Position numbers and translations under genes: made by a program. This document shows positions 1-7,275 of a stretch of 37,684 bases of DNA, one piece after another; positions within the stretch are counted from its first letter, which is position 1; every line of letters begins with the position of its first letter. The notes under the pieces were generated by a model. That model did no database searches and was not told the origin of the DNA. It saw nothing but the letters and a program-made list of their open reading frames with translations. Origin of the DNA: Capnocytophaga catalasegens (lineage in GTDB: Bacteria; Bacteroidota; Bacteroidia; Flavobacteriales; Flavobacteriaceae); the NCBI RefSeq assembly GCF_026005215.1, contig NZ_BPMA01000037.1:20499-58182 (forward strand), given 5' to 3'.

Positions 1-299
1 GTGGTTTAGCTTATCACAACCTATGAAAGTAAAAAAAATAATAGATTTTAAAAAAAATACGCTATGAAAGAACTAAACAAGTACGAATAAGGCTACATCA
101 CACCCAATTTTTGGAGTTTTTATTCCGCTTTTTGGAAATTTCATCAAAAATATTACTTTAAAACAATAAAAACGATATTTTCGAACAAAAATTCATCTTT
201 TACCGAACAAAAAAACGACAAATGTGTATCGTTTTAAAAGTTTAGAAGATTCAATCGAGAAAATATCCTACCGATGTAACAATTTAAACATATAAAATA
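1..299. other. Left-edge non-coding stretch
   Basis: I see no convincing gene here on either strand. The stretch is very AT-rich. It holds a possible 8-codon peptide frame at 64-90 with nothing to support it. No clear TAnnTTTG promoter is visible in front of the lipoprotein gene that starts at 300. The end of an upstream gene may lie just outside the window. Confidence 0.5.
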
Positions 300-1403
300 A
301 TGAGAAAATTAGCTTTTTTTTTAAGTATTATTACACTAATAAGTTGTAATAAAAATGAACAAACACAACAAGATTTTTCTATTGAAAAAAACTCACTTTC
401 ATTGTTAGTACAAAAAGAAGAAAGTGTGAAAATTGTATCGGGTAGTAAGGAATATACACTCAGCGTATCAGACCCTACTATTGTAACGGCTTCTATTGAG
501 CAAGAACTCATTAAAATTGTAGGACAAAAACAGGGACAAACCCAAGTTGTGGTTACTGATACAAAAAGTAATCAGTCACAAACTATCAAAGTAACTGTTT
601 TTGACAAATTGAGCTTAGAAACCTCAGCGCTTTCTTTAAATCCTGATCGAAAAGTAGTTGTCAATATAACAACAGGTTCCGAACAATATCAGGTCAAATC
701 AGATAACAAATCCGTAGCAACAGCTGAACTAAAAAATGGGAAAGAAATTCACATTACAACCATTGCCAATGGACAAGCCAAAATTATAGTTACAGATTCT
801 CAAACTAATGACATACAAGAAATTACCCTAATAGTACAATCCGATATTATTATAAACCAAGAGGGAGTTCTTACCAAATATACCGCTCAAATACCCGATG
901 ATGGTAAATTGATTCTTACAAACATCAAAGCCATAGATAAAGAAGTTTTCAAAAATAATCAAAATATTACCCATTTAGTTTTGGAAGGTGTAGAAACTAT
1001 TGGCGAAAACGCCTTTGCAAGTTGTCAAGCAATAGAAACTATTTCAATAAGTGGCGTAAAAACCATTGAAAAACTAGCTTTTAGTTTTAATGCAGAATTA
1101 AAATCTGTAACCATAACCAATCCCGTGAATACAGATTTGGTAATCAATACACAAGCCTTTGCCAATTGCCCTAACTTGGAGTCGGTGGTTCTCCCTTCTG
1201 AAACAAAAGAATTAAAAAGCAATGTTTTTTCTTTTTGCAGAAGTTTACAAACAATAACTAGCAACTCCATTGAAGCACCCAAAATTGCCCGCAATACATT
1301 TCCTTCATCACTAAAAGCACAAGGAAAATTGATAGTCCCCAAAGGAAGCAAAGACAAATATACTACTTGGGAAAGTAGTTTTAGTACAATTCAAGAACAA
1401 TAA
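300..1403 (+). CDS. BspA-like leucine-rich-repeat lipoprotein with Ig-like N-terminal repeats
   Basis: The 367-residue product starts with a lipoprotein signal peptide; the lipobox LISC puts the lipidated cysteine at residue 16, so it should sit in a membrane facing the periplasm or outside. Residues about 28-100 and 103-180 form two similar beta-rich repeats (each with VTD near its end) that look like bacterial Ig-like domains. From about residue 200 to the end there are LRR_5/BspA-type repeats, with motifs such as IGENAFASC, INTQAFANC and LKSNVFSFC. The family is known for surface adhesins and matrix-binding proteins of Bacteroidota; binding here is only inferred. The ATG at 300 fits the signal peptide. 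The gene stands alone, followed by a weak AT-only hairpin. Confidence 0.8.
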   Translation: MRKLAFFLSIITLISCNKNEQTQQDFSIEKNSLSLLVQKEESVKIVSGSKEYTLSVSDPTIVTASIEQELIKIVGQKQGQTQVVVTDTKSNQSQTIKVTVFDKLSLETSALSLNPDRKVVVNITTGSEQYQVKSDNKSVATAELKNGKEIHITTIANGQAKIIVTDSQTNDIQEITLIVQSDIIINQEGVLTKYTAQIPDDGKLILTNIKAIDKEVFKNNQNITHLVLEGVETIGENAFASCQAIETISISGVKTIEKLAFSFNAELKSVTITNPVNTDLVINTQAFANCPNLESVVLPSETKELKSNVFSFCRSLQTITSNSIEAPKIARNTFPSSLKAQGKLIVPKGSKDKYTTWESSFSTIQEQ

Positions 1404-1419
1404 AAAAATTTTTTTATTG
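1398..1419 (+). terminator. AT-only palindrome after the LRR lipoprotein gene
   Basis: A perfect 22-base palindrome made of CAAT, a run of A, a run of T and ATTG overlaps the stop codon. It has no G-C pairs in the core, so it is a weak candidate terminator. Confidence 0.3.
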
Positions 1420-1478
1420 AATCGTACGGAACAATGCTAACCTGTTTAAATCAATTCTAATATTTCAGTTATTATGAA

Positions 1479-1510
1479 TTTGCAAAGAAAAAAAAAGATT
1501 TGTACATTTG
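1479..1510 (+). promoter_or_regulatory. Bacteroidota-type promoter of the OmpH-like gene
   Basis: TTTG at 1479-1482 and TACATTTG at 1503-1510 are 20 bases apart, the layout of the phylum's main sigma factor promoter. The ATG at 1531 follows 20 bases later, giving a very short leader. Confidence 0.7.
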
Positions 1511-1530
1511 CCCAAAATTCAATTTAGAAT

Positions 1531-2037
1531 ATGAAAAGAACATTTTTATCAGTGATGATACTTTTAACATTTGTATCGTGCCAAGACAAAGTAATGTATG
1601 TGGATAATACCAAACTTTTGAACGAATATCAAGAAAAAATAGATTTGGAAAATTCACTTCAAAAGAAAATAGATGCATATAGCCGTAAGCGTGATAGTAT
1701 CTCTCGTGTTTTCCAACTCGAAGCACAACAATTTGAAAGTCAAGCTCAAAGTTTAGGACAAGCCGTAGCTCAAAAAAAATATAATGAGCTAATGCAAAAA
1801 AGTCAAATGCTTCAACAGCACTTAATGCAAGAAGAACAAGCTATTCAATCTGAAAGTCAGTCCAAAATGGATACTCTCTTGACCAAAGTGAAAAAATTTG
1901 TAAAAGAATACGGGAAAAACAAAGGCTATACATACATACTCGGCGCCAACGAAGGAGGCAGTGTCTTGTATGGTACTGATTCCAAAAATATTACCGATGA
2001 TGTAGTAAAAGCATTAAACGATAATTATAAAAAATAA
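1531..2037 (+). CDS. OmpH/Skp-like lipoprotein
   Basis: The product (168 residues) has a lipoprotein signal peptide with lipobox FVSC (lipidated Cys at residue 17). It then shows the OmpH/Skp layout: a short beta segment (VMYVDNTKLLNEY), a long charged and Gln-rich helical stretch from about residue 40 to 125 that should form coiled coils, and a C-terminal YTYILGANEGGSVLYG beta segment that returns to the body. Skp is a periplasmic holdase chaperone for outer membrane proteins. Lipid-anchored versions are common in Bacteroidota, but their exact job is less clear. It is monocistronic, with a phylum-type promoter upstream and a G-C hairpin terminator downstream. Confidence 0.85.
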   Translation: MKRTFLSVMILLTFVSCQDKVMYVDNTKLLNEYQEKIDLENSLQKKIDAYSRKRDSISRVFQLEAQQFESQAQSLGQAVAQKKYNELMQKSQMLQQHLMQEEQAIQSESQSKMDTLLTKVKKFVKEYGKNKGYTYILGANEGGSVLYGTDSKNITDDVVKALNDNYKK

Positions 2038-2060
2038 TCCTTATCTTTTTACTATTTATG

Positions 2061-2091
2061 AAAAGTCGCCTCTCGGGGTGGCTTTTTTTTT
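2061..2091 (+). terminator. Rho-independent terminator after the OmpH-like gene
   Basis: GTCGCC and GGTGGC form a short stem (two G-T pairs) flanked by AAAA and a run of nine T. The GTG at 2078, which opens the longest version of the next reading frame, lies inside this hairpin. Confidence 0.7.
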
Positions 2092-2122
2092 AAAAAAAAG
2101 TAAAATATTTCAAAAAAAGATG

Positions 2123-2130
2123 TATATTTG
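2123..2130 (+). promoter_or_regulatory. -7 element of the mevalonate kinase promoter
   Basis: TATATTTG matches TAnnTTTG. I see no TTG at the usual distance upstream. It lies inside the longest possible reading frame of the next gene, so that gene must start downstream of it. Confidence 0.6.
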
Positions 2131-2164
2131 CCTCGCAATCAACTATTTTTTTAAACCAAAATCT

Positions 2165-3106
2165 GTGAAATCATCTTTGTTCTATTCAAAAATATTACTT
2201 TTCGGAGAATACGGAATTATTAAAAATTCTAAAGGATTAGCTATTCCATTCAGTTCATACAATGGCGGACTGAAAATGCTCTCAGATACCACTGAAAATA
2301 TTTCTATTGCAACAAAATCTAACGAAACTCTTAAAGAATACGTACATTACCTAAGCCAAATAACACAACAAAAAAACAACGGATTTCAGTTAGATATAAC
2401 ACAAATACAAAAAGATATTGAACAAGGAATGTATTTCGATAGTAGCATTCCCCAAGGATATGGCGTAGGAAGTAGCGGAGCTTTGGTTGCTGCTATTTAT
2501 GATAAATACGCTTTTGACAAAATAACAGAACCGCTTACACGTGAGAAACTACTTAAACTCAAAACTATTTTTAGCAAAATGGAATCTTTCTTTCACGGAA
2601 AATCTTCAGGGCTTGACCCTCTGAATAGTTATTTGAGCTTACCTATTTTAATCAACTCACAAAACCATATTGAAGCTACAGGTATTCCCACAGAATCTAT
2701 CAATGGCAAAGGTGCTGTTTTTCTGCTTGATAGTGGAATAGTTGGTCAGACTGCTCCTATGGTTCAGATTTTTATGGAAAAAATGAAAAACAAAGGTTTT
2801 CGAGCCATGCTCAAAAATCAATTTTCAAAATATACCAATGCTTGCATTGAAAATTTTCTGCAAGGCAATTTTAATTTGTTAGTTGGCAACGTAAAGGAAC
2901 TTTCAAGTGTAGTACTGAGCAATTTTAAACCCATGATTCCTGAGCAATTTCACGAACTTTGGCAACGAGGTATTGATTCGGGTGATTATTTTTTAAAACT
3001 TTGTGGCTCAGGAGGTGGAGGCTATATCTTAGGATTTACCGAAGATTTTCAAAAAGCCAAAACAGCTCTTAAAGGACACAAGTTGGAAGTTGTATATCAG
3101 TTTTAA
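2165..3106 (+). CDS. mvk: Mevalonate kinase (GHMP kinase family)
   Basis: It phosphorylates mevalonate in the mevalonate route to isopentenyl diphosphate. I choose the GTG at 2165 (313 residues, beginning with KSSLFYSKILLFGEYGIIK): the frame is open further upstream, but that part contains the terminator of the previous gene and a promoter element, and its residues look unlike protein. Visible GHMP motifs are the N-terminal LLFGEYGII, the ATP-binding PQGYGVGSSGALVAA at about residue 96-110, SSGLDPLNSY in the middle, and the C-terminal CGSGGGGYILGF. The whole sequence resembles the flavobacterial mevalonate kinase type, not the GYDIA-type GHMP kinases of the same phylum. The prenyltransferase gene follows after 21 bases, so the two are probably cotranscribed. 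Confidence 0.85.
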   Translation: MKSSLFYSKILLFGEYGIIKNSKGLAIPFSSYNGGLKMLSDTTENISIATKSNETLKEYVHYLSQITQQKNNGFQLDITQIQKDIEQGMYFDSSIPQGYGVGSSGALVAAIYDKYAFDKITEPLTREKLLKLKTIFSKMESFFHGKSSGLDPLNSYLSLPILINSQNHIEATGIPTESINGKGAVFLLDSGIVGQTAPMVQIFMEKMKNKGFRAMLKNQFSKYTNACIENFLQGNFNLLVGNVKELSSVVLSNFKPMIPEQFHELWQRGIDSGDYFLKLCGSGGGGYILGFTEDFQKAKTALKGHKLEVVYQF

Positions 3107-3127
3107 CTTCCTCAGAAGGAACTAATA

Positions 3128-4024
3128 ATGACCAAAATCAAATACACATTATTGAAAATATTAGGTCTTTTTTCGGTAATACGAGGATATAATATTCTGA
3201 TAATTTGTATTGCTCAATATTTGACCTCAATTTTTATCTTGTCCCAATACCCTACAAAAGAAGTATTGTTCGACGACAATCTTTTTATGCTCATATTGGC
3301 AGGCGCTCTATCCATTGCGGGCGGATATATTATCAACGGATTTTATGATAAAGAGAAAGACCTTATTAACAAACCATATCGGGTAATGATTAACCGATTA
3401 GTTAGTCAGCATACCAAGCTAACTTTATATTTTTTACTCAATTTTTTTTCTATTATTGTAGCGAGCTATGTTTCGTTTCGAGCAGTTATATTTTTTTCGC
3501 TATACATTTTCGGTATGTGGATATATTCACACAAACTCAAAAAAATAGCATGGATTGGCAATATCGTTTCGGCAACTCTTTCCATTATTCCTTTTTTTGC
3601 TATATTTATTTATTACAAAAATTTTGAACATGTCATCTTTTTCCATGCGATGTATTTGTTTTTACTAATTCTAATACGAGAACTTGTAAAAGATTTGGAA
3701 AATATAAAAGGTGATTTTACTTTTGACTATCAAACAATTCCTGTTAAGTACGGAGAGGTTTTCTCCAAAATCATCATCTCAGTACTAACGCTACTTACTC
3801 TTATTCCTATCTATTTTCTATTATATCAATATCACGTTGGGCTGATGAAATATTATTTTATCATAGCAGGTTTTTTGCTAATTTATTTTTTGGCAAAATT
3901 ATGGAAAGGGCAAAATCAAAAAACATATCATTCACTACATAATTTACTCAAAATTACTCTTATCACAGGAGTTTTTAGCATTTTACTTATTCACCCAGAA
4001 AAGATAATTCAAATTTTCAAATAA
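3128..4024 (+). CDS. UbiA-family prenyltransferase, probably geranylgeranylglycerol-phosphate geranylgeranyltransferase-like
   Basis: The protein (298 residues) is an integral membrane protein with about eight or nine hydrophobic helices. The two Asp-rich motifs of the UbiA family are visible: NGFYDKEKD at residues 70-78 and DLENIKGD at 189-196. These bind magnesium and the prenyl diphosphate. In flavobacteria the member that follows mevalonate kinase is usually named after the archaeal lipid enzyme that makes digeranylgeranylglyceryl phosphate; the real acceptor in bacteria is uncertain, and a quinone or another acceptor is possible. Its place just downstream of mevalonate kinase fits a role in using isoprenoids. 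Confidence 0.75.
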   Translation: MTKIKYTLLKILGLFSVIRGYNILIICIAQYLTSIFILSQYPTKEVLFDDNLFMLILAGALSIAGGYIINGFYDKEKDLINKPYRVMINRLVSQHTKLTLYFLLNFFSIIVASYVSFRAVIFFSLYIFGMWIYSHKLKKIAWIGNIVSATLSIIPFFAIFIYYKNFEHVIFFHAMYLFLLILIRELVKDLENIKGDFTFDYQTIPVKYGEVFSKIIISVLTLLTLIPIYFLLYQYHVGLMKYYFIIAGFLLIYFLAKLWKGQNQKTYHSLHNLLKITLITGVFSILLIHPEKIIQIFK

Positions 4025-4055
4025 AAAAGTAGTTTCTTTTTTATAACGAAAATAG

Positions 4056-4063
4056 TATCTTTG
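4056..4063 (+). promoter_or_regulatory. -7 element of the ABC-F promoter
   Basis: TATCTTTG matches TAnnTTTG and lies 17 bases before the ATG at 4081. No clear TTG upstream partner is seen. Confidence 0.5.
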
Positions 4064-4080
4064 CCCTTTATTTTTTCAAA

Positions 4081-5979
4081 ATGTTAAACGTACATAATCT
4101 ATCTATTTCTTTTCAAGGAGAAAACTTATTCGAACAAGTTTCTTTTATGCTCAAAACAGGAGACCGAGTGGGACTTATTGGCAAAAATGGAGCTGGAAAA
4201 TCAACTTTACTTAAACTCCTTTCCAAAGAAATACCTATGGATACAGGCGTTATTGCCACAGAGAAAGATGTAAAAATAGGTTTTTTAAAACAAGATATTG
4301 ATTTTCGCTTCGGATACACAATTCTTGAAGAAGCCTATCAAGCTTTTGACCAATTGATACATTTGGAACAAAAAATCGAAAAAACTCAACAGGCGCTCGC
4401 ATCACGTACCGATTATCAGAGCGATGATTATCAGAACCTTATGGTTTCTCTTAGTGAAGATACGCATCAGTACGAAATTTTGGGCGGACACCAATACAAA
4501 GGAGATACCGAAAAAGTACTCACAGGGCTTGGTTTCAAAAGAGAAGATTTTGATAAACTAACCGATTCGTTTTCAGGAGGTTGGCGAATGCGAATTGAAC
4601 TTGCCAAGCTACTCCTTCAACGCAATGAAATTCTCTTACTCGATGAGCCAACCAATCACCTTGATATTGAGTCAATTATATGGCTCGAACAATTCTTGAA
4701 AAACTACAATGGAGCTATCGTAATTGTATCGCACGATAGAATGTTTTTGGACAATGTTACCAATCGAACTATTGAAATTGTTTCTGGCAAAATTTACGAC
4801 TATCCAAAACCTTATTCGGCTTTTTTAGAACTTCGCAAAGAAATTATTGCACAGCAAATAGCTGCTCAGAAAAATCAAGAAAAGTATATTGAACAAACCG
4901 AAAAACTAATTGAAAAATTCAGAGCCAAAGCTTCCAAAGCCTCAATGGCTCAATCACTTATTAAAAAACTTGACCGCATTGACCGCATCGAAATAGACCA
5001 AGAAGATACAGCGACTATGTCTGTTCAATTTTCAATTTGTGAGCAACCTGGCAAGGTTGTTTTAGAAATACAAAAAGTTTCTAAAAATTATGACCAAAAA
5101 CAGGTTCTCAATCAGGTTGAACTTCTCATTGAAAGAGGAAGTAAAATCGCCTTTGTTGGACAAAACGGACAAGGAAAAACAACTCTTGCCAAAATGATTG
5201 TAAATGAAATAGATTTTGAAGGAAATATCAAACTGGGACACAATGTCAAAATAGGATATTTTGCTCAAAATCAAGCACAATATTTAGACGGCGAAAAAAC
5301 ACTACTCGAAACTATGTTTGAAGCTGCTAGCGACAGCAATCGAACCAAAATTCGTGATATTCTTGGAGCTTTTCTCTTTCGAGGAGATGATGTTGAAAAA
5401 AAAGTAAAAGTCCTCTCGGGAGGAGAACGAAATCGATTGGCTTTAGCCAAATTGTTACTTACTCCTTTCAATGTTTTAGTAATGGACGAACCAACCAATC
5501 ACCTTGATATTGCTTCAAAAAATGTTTTAAAAAAAGCATTATTACAATTTGAAGGAACACTAATTTTAATATCTCACGACCGAGATTTTTTACAAGGTCT
5601 TGCTCACAAAATATATGAATTCAAAGACAAAACAATTAAAGAATACTTAGGCGATATTGATTTCTTTTTGGAGCAGAAATCTGCTTCTAATTTTAGACAA
5701 ATAGAAAAAACGGAAAATAAAAAACAAGAAGAAAACCGTTCTCCAAAAGAAAATAATTCTTACAAACAACAACGCGAACAAAAAGCCCGACAAAATCGAA
5801 TAAACAAACTCGAAAACCAAATAACAGAACTCGAAATACAATTAGCAGCGCTCAATACCCAAATGTATGAAAATCCATCTATTGCTACTGATGATTTTTT
5901 CAAAGAATACGAAACTATCAAACAAACTTTAGATGCTCGTATGCAAGAATGGGAAATGGAAATTTCACAAGAAAATTAA
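4081..5979 (+). CDS. ABC-F family ATPase (YdiF/Uup type)
   Basis: The 632-residue protein has two ABC domains in tandem and no membrane segment, the layout of ABC-F translation factors that act on the ribosome. Domain 1 has Walker A GKNGAGKST (residues 34-42), signature SGGWRMRIELAKLLL and Walker B LLLDEPTNHLD. A charged helical linker follows. Domain 2 has GQNGQGKTT, LSGGERNRLALAKLLL and VMDEPTNHLD. The C-terminal 90 residues are a Lys/Glu/Gln-rich coiled coil, as in the Uup/YdiF C-terminal domain. Both sites look catalytically intact. Resistance-type ABC-F proteins share this layout; nothing here points to an antibiotic target site function, so a housekeeping role is more likely. Confidence 0.9.
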   Translation: MLNVHNLSISFQGENLFEQVSFMLKTGDRVGLIGKNGAGKSTLLKLLSKEIPMDTGVIATEKDVKIGFLKQDIDFRFGYTILEEAYQAFDQLIHLEQKIEKTQQALASRTDYQSDDYQNLMVSLSEDTHQYEILGGHQYKGDTEKVLTGLGFKREDFDKLTDSFSGGWRMRIELAKLLLQRNEILLLDEPTNHLDIESIIWLEQFLKNYNGAIVIVSHDRMFLDNVTNRTIEIVSGKIYDYPKPYSAFLELRKEIIAQQIAAQKNQEKYIEQTEKLIEKFRAKASKASMAQSLIKKLDRIDRIEIDQEDTATMSVQFSICEQPGKVVLEIQKVSKNYDQKQVLNQVELLIERGSKIAFVGQNGQGKTTLAKMIVNEIDFEGNIKLGHNVKIGYFAQNQAQYLDGEKTLLETMFEAASDSNRTKIRDILGAFLFRGDDVEKKVKVLSGGERNRLALAKLLLTPFNVLVMDEPTNHLDIASKNVLKKALLQFEGTLILISHDRDFLQGLAHKIYEFKDKTIKEYLGDIDFFLEQKSASNFRQIEKTENKKQEENRSPKENNSYKQQREQKARQNRINKLENQITELEIQLAALNTQMYENPSIATDDFFKEYETIKQTLDARMQEWEMEISQEN

Positions 5980-5986
5980 AAAAACA

Positions 5987-6023
5987 AAATAGAGATATGA
6001 GTAATTTACTCACATCTCTATTT
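5987..6023. terminator. Bidirectional terminator between the ABC-F gene and sucB
   Basis: AAATAGAGAT and ATCTCTATTT form a 10-bp stem, continued after one mismatch by TGAGTA/TACTCA around a 3-base loop. It lies between two convergent genes and can serve both. Confidence 0.75.
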
Positions 6024-6043
6024 GAATTTTCTCTCAGAATTTT

Positions 6044-7234
6044 TTACAATTCCAAGGCTGTTTTTATATCGTTATTCATCAGTAACTCAACAGGATTTTC
6101 AAGAGCTTCTTTTACAGAAACCAGAAAACCTACCGATTCGCGTCCATCAATAATACGATGGTCATACGAAAGTGCTACATACATCACAGGAGCCACTACT
6201 ATCTGTCCGTTTTTTACCACAGCACGTTCCACAACATTATGCATACCCAAAATAGCCGACTGAGGAGGATTGATTATTGGGGTAGATAACATCGAACCGA
6301 AAACTCCTCCGTTGGTAATGGTAAAAGTTCCTCCGGTCATTTCATCAACGGTAATTTGTCCTTCTCTAGCACGAATAGCAAGACGTTTTACCTCTGCCTC
6401 TACTCCACGAAATGACAAGTTTTCCGCATTGCGAATCACAGGCACCATCAATCCTTTTGGACCTGAAACTGCGATTGAAATATCACAATATTCGTAGGTT
6501 ATTTTTTCTTGATTATCAATCATTGAATTTACATCAGGGAACAATTTTAATGCCCTGACCACAGCCAAAGTAAAGAAAGACATAAAGCCCAGATTTACAT
6601 TGTGTCGCTCTTTGAAAACATCTTTGTATTGATTGCGAATTTCGTAAATAGCCGACATATCCACTTCGTTGAATGTAGTAAGCATAGCTGTTTCATTTTT
6701 TACAGAAACCAAGCGTTCGGCTACTTTTCGGCGAAGCATAGAGAGTTTTATTCGTTTTTCAACACGCTTACCTGTTGAAGGTATTGTACCCATACTATGT
6801 TGGGCTTTAAGGGCATCTTCCTTGGTAATACGTCCCCCTTTACCTGTTCCTTCCACTTCGGAAGGAGCAATATTTTTCTCTTCGAGAATTTTTTTAGCAG
6901 CAGGACTTGCCGTATTAGAAGCATACGTTTTGGGTTGCTGTACTGGCTCAACAGGTTTTTCTACTGATTTTTCTTGTGAAGAAATGTCTTCTTTTTTGGC
7001 AGAAGTATCAATTAAACAAACTACTTGACCCACTGCAACGGTATCGCCTTCACTTGCTTTGAGTGTAATAATTCCACTTTCTTCGGCAGGAAGTTCAAGC
7101 GTTGCTTTATCTGAATCAACTTCGGCAATGGCTTGGTCTTTGGTTACATAATCACCATCTTTGACAAGCCAAGTGGCTATTTCTACTTCGGTTATGGACT
7201 CCCCTGGTGAGGGAACTTTCATTTCTAATATCAT
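6044..7234 (-). CDS. sucB: 2-oxoglutarate dehydrogenase E2, dihydrolipoyl succinyltransferase
   Basis: This is the core subunit of the 2-oxoglutarate dehydrogenase complex in the citric acid cycle; it moves the succinyl group to CoA. The 396-residue protein has the family's three parts. The N-terminal lipoyl domain carries the lipoylated lysine at residue 43 in DSDKATLELP. A linker leads to the E3-binding domain at about 105-140 (SPAAKKILEEKNIAPSEVEG). The catalytic acyltransferase domain has the DHRIIDG motif (His359, Asp363). It has a single lipoyl domain, usual for SucB. The E1 gene sucA lies 41 bases upstream on the same strand, so they form an operon; the E3 gene (lpd) is not in the window. 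Confidence 0.95.
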   Translation of the reverse strand: MILEMKVPSPGESITEVEIATWLVKDGDYVTKDQAIAEVDSDKATLELPAEESGIITLKASEGDTVAVGQVVCLIDTSAKKEDISSQEKSVEKPVEPVQQPKTYASNTASPAAKKILEEKNIAPSEVEGTGKGGRITKEDALKAQHSMGTIPSTGKRVEKRIKLSMLRRKVAERLVSVKNETAMLTTFNEVDMSAIYEIRNQYKDVFKERHNVNLGFMSFFTLAVVRALKLFPDVNSMIDNQEKITYEYCDISIAVSGPKGLMVPVIRNAENLSFRGVEAEVKRLAIRAREGQITVDEMTGGTFTITNGGVFGSMLSTPIINPPQSAILGMHNVVERAVVKNGQIVVAPVMYVALSYDHRIIDGRESVGFLVSVKEALENPVELLMNNDIKTALEL

Positions 7235-7275
7235 GTTTTATTATTTTAAAATTATGCAATCTTATTTTATCTCGA

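Noticed and set aside
64-90. Eight-codon peptide gene near the left edge
   Set aside because: There is no promoter, family pattern or conservation to support such a short frame.
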